Positions 9,942 through 16,875 of a stretch of 31,473 bases of DNA are shown here, one piece after another. Below the pieces are notes generated by a model, which saw only the letters and a program-made list of their open reading frames with translations, did no database searches and had not been told where the DNA came from. Source of the DNA: CAZWAP01 sp964632005 (GTDB lineage: Bacteria > Planctomycetota > Phycisphaerae > Sedimentisphaerales > Anaerobacaceae); contig CAZWAP010000029.1 of NCBI GenBank assembly GCA_964632005.1, forward strand, positions 1 through 31,473, given 5' to 3'. The position numbers and the translations under genes are program-made. Positions within the stretch are counted from its first letter, which is position 1, and every line of letters begins with the position of its first letter.

Positions 9942-9969
9942 ACTTTATCTAAAATCTGTTGACAGTCAA
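9942..9969 (-). promoter_or_regulatory. Candidate promoter of the ABC operon
   Basis: On the minus strand TTGACT (9969-9964), 16 bases, TAAAGT (9947-9942). The -35 is good and the -10 is moderate. It shares the TTGAC-A-GTCAA palindrome with the divergent promoter on the plus strand. Confidence 0.35.
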
Positions 9970-9987
9970 TACCCTCGTCCGCATTAT
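9959..9987 (+). promoter_or_regulatory. Candidate promoter of the DUF362 gene
   Basis: Perfect TTGACA at 9959-9964, then 17 bases, then CATTAT at 9982-9987 (4 of 6). The leader to ATG 10091 would be about 97 bases. The -35 box is half of an 11-base palindrome used by the divergent promoter as well. Confidence 0.4.
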
Positions 9988-10090
9988 TTTGTTCGCTGGC
10001 CCACCCCCTGGTTTCGCTGCCTGCGCCGGCAAAGTACTTTGCGGCAGTGGTGCCGCAGAATTCATCTAACAAACGTCGATAAAGCAACTT

Positions 10091-10883
10091 ATGGCCAAAA
10101 TTGCCAGGGTAAATCTCGCCGATTACCGCACCAGCGTCACCAAGGCTCTCGACCTGATAGAAGCGGCCTCGAAGCTACCCAAAGACCGCCCCATCATAAT
10201 CAAACCCAACCTCACCAACTCCTCGCCCCCACCTGTCACGACGCCTGTCGCCGCCGTCCGCGCCGTCTATGAATACTGCAGGGCACATACGAATGCTCAA
10301 GTCGTTATCGGTGAAGGCTGCGGCTCCGGCGAAACCGGCGACATCTTCAAAGCCCTCGGTTATACTGACCTGGCTGAAGAGTGCGGGGTTGAGTTGATCG
10401 ACTTCAACCAGGCCGAGGCCGTCCTACTGAAAAATGACAATGCACTCCAGCTAAAGCAGCTCTACGTACCCAGCATCGTGCTCGATGCGTTCGTAATCTC
10501 GCTGCCTGTTCTGAAAGATCGCAGCTTCACCACAACCACGATCGCGCTGAAGAATATGTTTGGGATCGTCCCGGGCCGGTTCTACGCCGGCTCGTGGAAC
10601 AAGTCGAAGCTCCACGCCCCATCCACCCATAACTCCGTCGTTGATGTCTGCCTTTATAGAAAGCCGGACCTAATCCGTCGTCGACGCGACCACCGTTCTA
10701 AAGGGATCGCACCTTGCCGGCAAAAAGAAGAAGCTCGGCCTGATCCTCGCATCTTTCGATCCGGTCGCCGTGGACGCTCTGGGCTCGGCACTACTCGGCC
10801 ACGATCCTCGAAAGCTCGATTATCTGACCTTAGCCGACGGCCTGCTTGGCGATATGACCGCCCCCCAAATCCTGGAAGCTTAG
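10091..10883 (+). pseudogene. DUF362 domain protein, interrupted by a +1 frameshift
   Basis: Codons from ATG 10091 give a DUF362 N-terminal half: I-I-I-K-P-N-L-T near residue 36, G-E-G-C-G-S-G-E-T, S-L-P-V-L-K-D-R and A-L-K-N-M-F-G-I-V-P-G-R, all family landmarks. After C-L-Y-R-K-P-D-L (codon 194, ending 10672) this frame loses similarity. Skipping one A at 10672/10673 restores it at once: S-V-V-D-A-T-T-V-L-K-G-S, then F-D-P-V-A-V-D-A-L-G-S-A-L-L-G and a TAG at 10881-10883. The joined product of about 264 residues is complete, so a single inserted base explains everything. It is either a recent inactivating mutation or a sequencing/assembly error. DUF362 proteins are poorly characterised and often linked with Fe-S proteins. 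No strong ribosome-binding site precedes the ATG. Confidence 0.82.
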
Positions 10884-10947
10884 CCGGCTTCCCTGCCGGA
10901 CTCAGTGCTCAGAGCTGTTCGGCCACCATTTTGCGGAGCCCCGTCAA

Positions 10948-12024
10948 TCAGTTGCTTTCTGCGCCAGAAGCCTCCTCGCCGCCGGTGCCGAGCCGCACCT
11001 GGGACTTGGTGTGCATCACGAACCGTCGCCTTGGCCACTCGGGCCGCCAGTACTCGGTGAAATTGCCCCTGCACATCCATATAGGCTCCGGCCCGGTAAC
11101 CTCCGGCCGGGATAGACCCCTGGGGATGATATACCTGTCCAGTCGCAGGTAGTCCCTGTATACCCGCAGGATCATCGCATCACACTCGCCGCGCCGACCC
11201 TTGGCAATGCCCGCTCCAGTGATGTAACTGATGCCGCCGTGCTCCTCGTGGTGGTAGTGATGATCGTGTCCCGACAAGACCAGTCGGACATTGTGCCACC
11301 CACCGAGCCACTCGAAATACTTCCTGAGCTTACCCACATAGTGCGTATGGTGCAGAACAATCGAAACCGAGCTGTCGTCGGCGCCCGTGATAACGCCGCG
11401 GAGCCACTCCTTCTGCTCCCTGCTGTAGTAGGGGTCGCACACGATGAATCGAATTCCGCCCCTTTTGAAAACGTACCGGCAGGTGGTCTCGCCGCCGCTG
11501 CCAGCCAGAATACCGCCTGCCTCGCCCTGCCACCCGGCATGGTCCACGACGTCAGGGTTCCACGCGGGCCACTGCCGGCTACGGGAATAGTCACGGCCCC
11601 AGGGGTGACCGAAATCCTGAACCGCTGTCCGAAGCCCGGCCTTTAGGACGTACGAGCCGCCCGTCGCAGCCCACCTAATCTCCCGCTTCAGCGCTCCCCC
11701 GCGAAGGTCGTGATTCCCGGGCGCCAGATGAAATTCCACGCTGCCCCGTTCTGTACATACTAAATCCTGCACCGCCTCAAATGCACAGCTATCAGCATGG
11801 TCAAAATAGGTGTCCCCTATGTGAATCACTATCTCCGGCCGTTCCTCTTTGAGCTTGTCCACGAGTGCGTAGATCCACTCGTCGTCGGCCGTCTGTGTAT
11901 CTGTGATTATCGCCACGCTCCATAATGGCTTGATACCCACTCCCACGCCCCCTCCGCCGTACGCTGCCAGACTGTAAACCAAGACAACCCCGATCGCTGT
12001 GAGAAAAAGACGCCGACCTGCCAC
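10948..12024 (-). CDS. Exported calcineurin-like metallophosphoesterase
   Basis: A 358-residue protein of the binuclear metallophosphoesterase fold. It has an N-terminal hydrophobic signal (about residues 5-22), then D42 in I-T-D-T-Q, G70-D71 in H-I-G-D-T-Y-F-D, G103-N-H-D106, a histidine in V-L-H-H-T-H-Y, and G-H-D-H-H near residue 250, in the family order. The first motif is D-x-Q rather than the usual D-x-H, so one metal ligand is altered. The GTG start at 12024 has GGGGG seven bases upstream. The signal places the enzyme in the periplasm or outside, where it probably hydrolyses phosphoesters; the substrate is not evident. It is convergent with the DUF362 gene, 64 bases apart. Confidence 0.87.
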   Translation of the reverse strand: MAGRRLFLTAIGVVLVYSLAAYGGGGVGVGIKPLWSVAIITDTQTADDEWIYALVDKLKEERPEIVIHIGDTYFDHADSCAFEAVQDLVCTERGSVEFHLAPGNHDLRGGALKREIRWAATGGSYVLKAGLRTAVQDFGHPWGRDYSRSRQWPAWNPDVVDHAGWQGEAGGILAGSGGETTCRYVFKRGGIRFIVCDPYYSREQKEWLRGVITGADDSSVSIVLHHTHYVGKLRKYFEWLGGWHNVRLVLSGHDHHYHHEEHGGISYITGAGIAKGRRGECDAMILRVYRDYLRLDRYIIPRGLSRPEVTGPEPIWMCRGNFTEYWRPEWPRRRFVMHTKSQVRLGTGGEEASGAESN

Positions 12025-12670
12025 TACAATTCCCCCTTATCAGCTTATTGGTCGTTGCACACGGGCCACCCTGAGGAGCCGGGGACACTTCAGGCCGACC
12101 GAAGAACCCTTGTAGTCCGTCCGGTAATCCTCAGCAACGCCGGCTGGCCGAAACTCCCCTGAAACTTGCACGTACAACTTCACCGGCCCCGGCCTTACTA
12201 TCCTTCATCGTCACAAGGCACGGTTGCCGTCCACTTTTCGATGAATAATTTCGGATGCAAGCCGTCCGTCACCCCCGCGCCGACGGCCTTTCCCACTCGT
12301 CGCCCTGGGCGTATAATTGCCCCCGGCCGACAATTGCCCCAAAAAAGCTTGACCTCCGGCTTCGCTGCTGGACATCCCCCTTGCCCCCACGGTCCGCTTC
12401 ATCGCTATTCCGCGCTGAGCATTTCTCAGGCAGGCGGCTCTAAAATCGCCCATAACAGGCCCTGCAGGTGGAATGATAGTCCCCTCCGCAGGCACAATCC
12501 GAAAAATGGAAGTTACAGGCTGTCAATCAAGCGGCCCCCCGGGGCGACCCACAGCAGCCCGCACATAGACATAAACAGGGCCGGAACTTCAACCTGAAAT
12601 CCCGGCCCTGTATGAGCCCTTAAAACTCAAAGACTTCTTTTTTTCCGCGAGAGCGGTATCTATGCTTCGA
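12025..12670. other. Long intergenic region without a supported gene
   Basis: Open frames exist on both strands across these 646 bases, but their products are Pro/Arg-rich, match no family known to me and lack ribosome-binding sites. The only clear structure is the inverted repeat at 12575-12611 at its right end. It also holds one CCTGCAGG palindrome (12461-12468). Confidence 0.5.
12575..12611 (-). terminator. Probable terminator of the PEP-CTERM gene pair
   Basis: Perfect 10-base inverted repeat ACAGGGCCGG / CCGGCCCTGT (12575-12584 and 12602-12611) with a 17-base loop, about 60 bases past the stop of the downstream PEP-CTERM gene. Read on the minus strand the stem is followed only by TTATGTC, so the U-tract is weak. 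Confidence 0.5.
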
Positions 12671-13303
12671 CTATCTTGCAGTTCGGCGTCTTCTGGCGAG
12701 CATCAGTCCACCCAGACCGAGCAAAGAAAGCGTAGCTGGCTCGGGCACGCAAACTGTGTAAAGATTGATGTAGTCAACGGCCCCACCTATACCGAAGTGA
12801 TACACAATGTACTCGCGATCCGGGTTCGGCTCGAGATGGAACGAGCCGGTTAGCTTCTTCCAGCCGGTAGCCGGCTCTACCACCTCCACAACCTGGCCCG
12901 TAAGCTCTACTAAACCGCCGAACGGCACCGGATATACTGCAAAACCGGTCAATTCCCCCAGGAAACCTATCTCTATGACGATCTCCTTCGACGGATTGGG
13001 CTTCATCTGGTTTGGTACTTCCAGAACGATCTCCGGTCCTTGCTCCGCTGTCCAGACACCCTCCCGGCCTGCGAGCTCTGCAACCCATTCCACCGCAGTT
13101 GGGGGTTCTGTGGAGCTGCCGATTGTTGCCGTTGCAGTGCCGTACGGATTCAAATCGACCTCCGGAATCGCGGGATTGTCGTCGTCGTCAAACGTCCACT
13201 CCTGCTGTGTTTCGCCGGGCCCCAACGGCAGCGCCAGCGCCGAACTCGCGACAACCATCACGCTCGCGACAACAATCATCAAGAATATATTTTCTTTTCC
13301 CAC
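12671..13303 (-). CDS. PEP-CTERM sorting-domain exported protein
   Basis: This protein of about 210 residues starts at GTG 13303, which has AAGGAGG six bases upstream; the frame continues farther upstream but without a better site. An N-terminal signal peptide (hydrophobic M-I-V-V-A-S-V-M-V-V-A-S-S-A-L-A-L) is followed by a beta-rich exported domain. The C-terminus carries V-P-E-P-A-T, a hydrophobic helix L-S-L-L-G-L-G-G-L-M-L-A and an R-R-R-R cluster: the tripartite PEP-CTERM signal recognised and cut by an exosortase. No exosortase is in the window. Just after the signal is W-T-F-D-D-D-D-N-P-A-I-P-E-V-D-L-N-P-Y-G, shared with the neighbouring gene. It is probably secreted or surface-attached; the domain's function is unknown. 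Confidence 0.85.
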   Translation of the reverse strand: MGKENIFLMIVVASVMVVASSALALPLGPGETQQEWTFDDDDNPAIPEVDLNPYGTATATIGSSTEPPTAVEWVAELAGREGVWTAEQGPEIVLEVPNQMKPNPSKEIVIEIGFLGELTGFAVYPVPFGGLVELTGQVVEVVEPATGWKKLTGSFHLEPNPDREYIVYHFGIGGAVDYINLYTVCVPEPATLSLLGLGGLMLARRRRTAR

Positions 13304-13386
13304 TTCTATCCTCCTTATCCGGCTCAGATATCCTACGGCAGGCTTCGTTGTGCCCGCCGCTGTGTTCACATGTACGCTCTGTTCCT

Positions 13387-14034
13387 TTAACTCAAGAACA
13401 CTTTACGCCTGCGCAGCCAGCCGACAATCCCGACCCCGATACCGCCCAACAACACCGCACCGGGCGCGGGAATGCAAATCGTATCGACCGTAATGTAGTC
13501 GACCTGCCCGCCCGTACCGCCGATGGTAAGTTCAATCAGCTCCTCATCCGGGTTCGGCTCAATGTGCCACGCATAGGTACTTTTGTACCAGAGGTTTGTC
13601 GGATCAACCAGCTCGGTCTCTGTAGAGATCAGCTCAACCGAGCCGCTGGGACTCGGCTCCACTGTCGCGTCAACGGTCAGCCCCCGCCAACCTATCTCGA
13701 GCCAGATCTCCTTCCAGCTCGTCGGGGCCGGCTGGTTGGGAATCTGTAGGTCGATCCCAAGTGGCTTCCCCGACCACACGCCTGACCGACCAAGCATCAT
13801 ATCGGCATAACCGAATGCCCACCAGAGCTGGCCCGTCGTGTAAATATCGGCTGATGCCGTGCCGTACGGGTTCTCGTCAATCTCAGGTAAGGCAGGGTTG
13901 TCGGCGTCATCAAAAGTCCACGCCTGATACGTGGTCCCCGGATCGCCTCTATTCCATCCGAGGCTCGGCACTCCCAATGCCGGCGCGCTCAATACTGCAC
14001 ACATCAACAACGCGAAAACTATCTTTTTCATCAT
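13387..14034 (-). CDS. PEP-CTERM-like exported protein, paralogue of the next gene
   Basis: 215 residues from ATG 14034 (Met-Met-Lys-Lys), preceded by AAGGAG. It has a clear signal peptide (I-V-F-A-L-L-M-C-A-V-L-S-A-P-A-L-G), then W-T-F-D-D-A-D-N-P-A-L-P-E-I-D-E-N-P-Y-G close to that of the downstream paralogue. The C-terminal signal is a variant: I-P-A-P-G-A-V-L-L-G-G-I-G-V-G-I-V-G-W-L-R-R-R-K, where P-A-P replaces P-E-P. I remember this ending from planctomycete exported proteins, so it is probably sorted by the same or a variant exosortase. It is the first of the pair, 83 bases before the paralogue's start, behind the promoter at 14369-14396. Function is unknown. Confidence 0.82.
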   Translation of the reverse strand: MMKKIVFALLMCAVLSAPALGVPSLGWNRGDPGTTYQAWTFDDADNPALPEIDENPYGTASADIYTTGQLWWAFGYADMMLGRSGVWSGKPLGIDLQIPNQPAPTSWKEIWLEIGWRGLTVDATVEPSPSGSVELISTETELVDPTNLWYKSTYAWHIEPNPDEELIELTIGGTGGQVDYITVDTICIPAPGAVLLGGIGVGIVGWLRRRKVFLS

Positions 14035-14099
14035 TTTCTCCTTCAAATGTCTATTGACGCCATCTTGGTACCCCCAAGAGGCCCAAAGCCCTTTGTCAC

Positions 14100-14240
14100 T
14101 CACCACCGGCGAGCCAAGGGAACTATCCAACGGGGATCGGGCTGCCTGTAGCCAGGGATTTTGCAGACGACAACATTACCCGCAATCGCCGCAAGAACTC
14201 CGAGTAATGCTCCTGCGAGCGCCCGCACTAAACTCGCCAT
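14100..14240 (-). CDS. Possible small membrane protein (weak)
   Basis: A 46-codon frame from ATG 14240. Residues 5-25 (A-L-A-G-A-L-L-G-V-L-A-A-I-A-G-N-V-V-V) could form a membrane helix, followed by a Pro/Arg-rich tail. It lies between the promoter at 14369-14396 and the first PEP-CTERM-type gene, so it would be transcribed. No ribosome-binding site is visible, and it may simply be leader sequence. Confidence 0.22.
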   Translation of the reverse strand: MASLVRALAGALLGVLAAIAGNVVVCKIPGYRQPDPRWIVPLARRW

Positions 14241-14368
14241 ATGTCCACAGTACTCGCCCAACGACGATACCCCTTCCTCCTTCCGGGAATTGCCTCCGTG
14301 CTTAAAACTGGTAGTTGAAACCACCTAACAAACCAAGGTGTGGCCTCCTCCTAATAGAAGCCAATGGT

Positions 14369-14396
14369 ATTGTAACAGAACACCCGCCTCTGTCAA
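14369..14396 (-). promoter_or_regulatory. Strong sigma70-type promoter for the PEP-CTERM gene pair
   Basis: On the minus strand a perfect TTGACA (14396-14391), 16 bases, TACAAT (14374-14369, one mismatch). It points towards the PEP-CTERM-type genes. The predicted start near 14362 gives a leader of about 330 bases to ATG 14034, long enough for regulatory structure or the small open frame at 14100-14240. Confidence 0.6.
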
Positions 14397-14426
14397 CAAA
14401 AATCTCAAGAAAATTGCGCATTTTTT

Positions 14427-14627
14427 TTAAATTCCCGACCTTCTCACATCCGGTCGCATTGCGTATCCGCACCTCCAGCAAAAGTACCCGTTGAGGGCAT
14501 CCATATAGGGGTAGCCCACCTGTGCTCTAACCCTTTGGTAGTAAAGCCCCCAGATCAGCCCTGGATGATGGCGAAACGTCCGTGCCCATCTTAGGGGGAA
14601 CTTCATACCGCCGGGTGCCACCTGCAA
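14427..14627 (-). CDS. Possible small protein of unknown family (weak)
   Basis: A frame of up to 66 codons (TTG 14627, or ATG seven codons later) ends at TAA 14427. The product is rich in aromatics and Arg (L-I-W-G-L-Y-Y-Q-R-V-R, G-Y-F-C-W-R-C-G-Y-A-M-R-P-D) and ends with a C-x-x-C that could be half of a zinc ribbon. The composition looks more protein-like than the surrounding random frames, but the ribosome-binding site is poor and no family is recognised. The strong promoter for the PEP-CTERM genes begins just downstream of it. Confidence 0.28.
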   Translation of the reverse strand: MQVAPGGMKFPLRWARTFRHHPGLIWGLYYQRVRAQVGYPYMDALNGYFCWRCGYAMRPDVRRSGI

Positions 14628-14907
14628 GTCGGAATTGGCTTGTCAGAGTCGGCCTATTCGACCCGACCACTTTGCCCCCCACAACTGCCGTAAGTTCTTA
14701 TTGGAGTGGTGATTGTAAAAGCCAAAAGCTGCAACTGCAACCGAGGTTGCGGTTCTGCATCTTTGCGTTTGTGAGGTTGCTTGCTGCACTGTCAAACCGA
14801 ACCTTGCCCGGTTTGAAATGTTTAATGGGTACCTATAGCAGGCCAAGCGAACCGTAACCGCTGTAACCAGCTCTGCGAGACCCGAAGTGGTGGATCAAAG
14901 AGGCCCG

Positions 14908-15285
14908 TTAGTGCACCGCGAAATGCCTGATGACTTTGTAAATCCCTTTGTACAAGAGGCTTAAGAGATAGCCCGTGAGAATGGGCAGGCAAAACGACAT
15001 CAGGCAAACCAGCCCATTCAGCACGTCGATTTGCCGGGGATAATCAACTCTCAGGTCGGTCTCTGAGCCGTGGGCAGCGCCGTTGAGCATCCCCGCCAGC
15101 AGGGAAATGGAGAAGCGGAGCAGCAAGAAAATCACCACCCCGGACAGTGCTATCGAGCAGAAGGCCAGCACAGCGCTGACCTTGTCCCCCCTCAGGCCCT
15201 TGATGAGCTAGGCATCCGGCCCGATAAGCTTCACGAAGATTATTACGCCAAAGACCAGCGAAAGAACAAAAAGGAATAGCGACAT
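14908..15285 (-). pseudogene. Damaged multi-pass membrane protein gene with in-frame TAG
   Basis: From ATG 15285 the frame encodes a hydrophobic helix (S-L-F-L-F-V-L-S-L-V-F-G-V-I-I-F-V-K-L-I-G), reaches TAG at 15210-15208 after 25 codons, and then continues in the same frame as convincing membrane protein for 99 more codons. These include F-C-S-I-A-L-S-G-V-V-I-F-L-L-L-R-F and L-V-C-L-M-S-F-C-L-P-I-L-T-G-Y-L-L. It ends at TAA 14908. Upstream, another frame (about 15290-15430) encodes one more hydrophobic segment ending V-R-L-I-G-Y-V, which would join on by a one-base shift. So at least one nonsense and probably one frameshift lesion lie in a four-helix protein. TAG is a normal stop elsewhere in the window, so recoding is unlikely. 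No family is recognised. Confidence 0.55.
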
Positions 15286-15676
15286 ACCCAATCAACCTCA
15301 CGTGCCAGCTCGAGAGCGTGTTTTTACCGTAATCGGCACGGAAAACAAGGCGGTTTAGCCCAAAACCCAGCAAGAACGACAACACGAAAAGTCTGACGCA
15401 AAGTTCATAGCAGCCAGCGCGGTCTTGAGATTGCGGATCACGGCCGACGTGCCCACAAATTGAAGTAAAATCGGCGTTTCCCAACCGAGAATCGGTCACT
15501 GTTGGAGTTCTGCACCCATCTCGTCCATTCGCAGTCTCGGCTTGGCAAATTAAACCGCTGCAGGATTTTACGACCGATATTATTAAAGTACTCGACGCCC
15601 AAAGACCGAAATAAAATGCAAGTAACGTATCGCAAATTAGTATGCTTTTCCAAAAACTCTTTTAGGAGAGCTTACG
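15286..15676. other. Gene-poor region upstream of the small membrane protein
   Basis: No intact gene is supported. The left part (about 15290-15430) probably holds the decayed 5' end of the damaged membrane-protein gene on the minus strand. The right part is the leader of the 78-residue membrane protein on the plus strand, and is visibly more AT-rich. Confidence 0.4.
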
Positions 15677-15913
15677 ATGCACTTCCTTGAAGAATTGAAG
15701 AAATGGATTGGTGAGATCACCGAAATTGGCCTGTTGCTGGTGGCTCTGGGCGTGGTGGCTGGCATCCTTTTCGGCCCCAACGTCCCCTTCTTCGCGGGCA
15801 TCGTGGAGAATCTCACGAATCTACTGGCGACTCTGGGCCAGAATGGGCTTGTGGGCCTGATTGCGCTGAGCATCATTCTTTACCTGTTCTACAGGAAAAG
15901 GGTCGTCGCCTGA
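15677..15913 (+). CDS. Small two-helix membrane protein, unknown function
   Basis: 78 residues from ATG 15677, with AGGAG eight bases upstream. An amphipathic, charged N-terminus (H-F-L-E-E-L-K-K-W-I-G-E-I) precedes two hydrophobic helices (about 19-33, and 57-71), separated by a short loop with F-G-P-N-V-P-F-F. It ends with a basic F-Y-R-K-R. Codon use and composition look genuinely coding. It stands alone, followed 65 bases later by the strong hairpin at 15979-16017. It could be a stress-related or toxin-like small membrane protein, but nothing in the sequence decides this. Confidence 0.72.
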   Translation: MHFLEELKKWIGEITEIGLLLVALGVVAGILFGPNVPFFAGIVENLTNLLATLGQNGLVGLIALSIILYLFYRKRVVA

Positions 15914-15978
15914 AATCCCCTTCCTGTGTCACAACACAGACGAGTTCAACCTTGATTCCTTCAATCCAAGCAGCAGGA

Positions 15979-16017
15979 TCGAGTAGTTTTCCGCCTGCCC
16001 GGCGGAAAACTACTCGA
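15979..16017. repeat. Perfect 17-base inverted repeat (hairpin)
   Basis: TCGAGTAGTTTTCCGCC (15979-15995) and its exact complement GGCGGAAAACTACTCGA (16001-16017) are separated by TGCCC. It lies 65 bases after the stop of the 78-residue membrane protein. It may act as a terminator or mRNA-stabilising stem, but no T-run follows on either strand. It could also be a dispersed palindromic element; only one copy is in this window. Confidence 0.85.
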
Positions 16018-16158
16018 GTGTGGAATACCCACGCTTTACGCTCCGCGATGTATCGAGCTGTCGCGTTGCCTTAGGCCCCCCTCGGCCCAAGCGCTGATAA
16101 TTAGGGCTAACTACCCCTCGATAGGTCCGGTGTGAGCGAGACGGACTTGGGCGCTAAT

Positions 16159-16332
16159 TCACCCCTCCGCTATACTGAGCATGGCCCAGATTCCCAGTAA
16201 GCCGAGCACAAGCAGCGCTGCTCGCAGTATCCGCCCCGTCTGCGTTGTGGGCTTGACGAACGACCACAGGAACGCCCAAAACGCCGCCACAATGGCCCCT
16301 CGCCAAAAAAATTGAACCGCTTCTCCAATCAT
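16159..16332 (-). CDS. Small membrane protein, apparently leaderless
   Basis: 57 residues from ATG 16332 to TGA 16159. Two hydrophobic helices (A-I-V-A-A-F-W-A-F-L-W-S-F-V near 14-27, and A-A-L-L-V-L-G-L-L-G-I-W-A-M-L near 39-53) flank a short basic loop, K-P-T-T-Q-T-G-R. The start is chosen because a consensus -10 box ends six bases before this ATG, so the predicted transcript begins at the A of ATG. An earlier in-frame start would lie inside the promoter. No Shine-Dalgarno sequence is possible for such a message. No family is recognised. Confidence 0.55.
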   Translation of the reverse strand: MIGEAVQFFWRGAIVAAFWAFLWSFVKPTTQTGRILRAALLVLGLLGIWAMLSIAEG

Positions 16333-16338
16333 ATGCGA

Positions 16339-16368
16339 ATTATACCCTATATTAACATTGCGTGTCAA
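16339..16368 (-). promoter_or_regulatory. Consensus sigma70 promoter giving a leaderless transcript
   Basis: On the minus strand TTGACA (16368-16363), 18 bases, TATAAT (16344-16339): both boxes perfect. Only TCGCAT separates the -10 from ATG 16332-16330, so the expected start site is the first base of the start codon. Confidence 0.7.
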
Positions 16369-16798
16369 GCCAAAAGCCCCTATTTTATCGCAAGCGTACT
16401 TTCCTGGCTATAACGACTAAGCCGCTGCAGGTCTCAGGTTACTAACAGGGGTCGTCATAGCTGGGTGCCAGCCGCATTTGGGGAGCCTCCATTTCCCCGC
16501 TGCCGCGTCAGATATGAAATCTCAGTTTAGATGCGTCTGCGCCCTCAGATTGATTCTCGCCGCGCCGGGCACTGCCGGTGGCGACCCCGGCACGCCGGAT
16601 AAGGCCAACTTTCCACAACCCCTTGGACCGGAGGTCTTTGGTGTTCGGGCCACCGGAACGCTCGTCAAGCCTATTCTCCGGCCCCTTTTGGGTCGGCCGC
16701 CCGCGAAATACGGTTCGCATTCGCCTGCCGTTGGCGGCGATGGTTTTCCAGCAACGCTGGCAGACGTTCAGGCAATGACGATGTGCTGGAAAAACTGA
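16369..16798. other. Intergenic region upstream of PEP carboxykinase
   Basis: No gene is supported in these 430 bases between the divergent small membrane protein and PEP carboxykinase. Frames on both strands are Pro/Arg/Gly-rich and lack ribosome-binding sites. Its right end carries the inverted repeat TTTTCCAGCA (16744-16753) / TGCTGGAAAA (16784-16793), ending six bases before the -35 box of the PEP carboxykinase promoter. Confidence 0.5.
16744..16793. promoter_or_regulatory. Inverted repeat upstream of the PEP carboxykinase promoter
   Basis: Perfect 10-base arms TTTTCCAGCA / TGCTGGAAAA with centres 40 bases apart. The left arm also begins a nested CCAGC-AAC-GCTGG. The position immediately upstream of the -35 at 16799 suits an activator or repressor site. 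The binding protein is unknown. Confidence 0.35.
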
Positions 16799-16827
16799 TT
16801 GACACCCATAGGGCGGATCGTTACAAT
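16799..16827 (+). promoter_or_regulatory. Strong sigma70 promoter of PEP carboxykinase
   Basis: TTGACA (16799-16804), 17 bases, TACAAT (16822-16827, one mismatch). The predicted start near 16834 gives a leader of about 42 bases to ATG 16876, with AGGA about nine bases before the ATG. Confidence 0.65.
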
Positions 16828-16875
16828 CCCCCCGCTTTTCGGGCCGGTTTTTTAAAATCTATAGGATAACGCCAG

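Noticed and set aside
10884..10899. CCGGC-TTCCCT-GCCGG hairpin between the convergent DUF362 and metallophosphoesterase genes.
   Set aside because: Only five pairs and no T-run on either strand; not enough to call a terminator.
10674..11152. The first DUF362 frame stays open past the frameshift to 11152.
   Set aside because: The product after codon 194 is Arg/Ser/Pro-rich, matches nothing, and runs antisense over the metallophosphoesterase gene; the true C-terminal half is in the shifted frame ending at 10883.
12166..12597. A 143-codon plus-strand frame in the intergenic region.
   Set aside because: Low-complexity Pro/Arg/Ser product, no ribosome-binding site, no family, and it overlaps the terminator-like hairpin.
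13012..13749. Long plus-strand frames opposite the PEP-CTERM-type genes.
   Set aside because: They are antisense shadows: the minus strand has signal peptides, sorting tails and ribosome-binding sites, these have none.
15208..15210. TAG as a sense codon (pyrrolysine or amber recoding).
   Set aside because: TAG ends several intact genes here (26410, 28181, 30610), and a frame break lies close by, so gene decay is simpler.
16020..16158. A GCCCAAG...CTTGGGC pairing around 16085-16150 that might be a structured RNA.
   Set aside because: Seven pairs closing a loop of more than 50 bases with no consistent inner stems; no known RNA family or tRNA signature.
16478..16798. A 106-codon frame, and a 70-codon minus-strand frame, before PEP carboxykinase.
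   Set aside because: Both have random-looking composition and no ribosome-binding site, and the plus-strand one ends at the -35 box of the pckG promoter.
16831..16853. CCCG-CTTTT-CGGG followed by a T-run, resembling an attenuator before PEP carboxykinase.
   Set aside because: The predicted transcription start (about 16834) lies inside the stem, so the hairpin would not be fully transcribed; the stem is also only four pairs.
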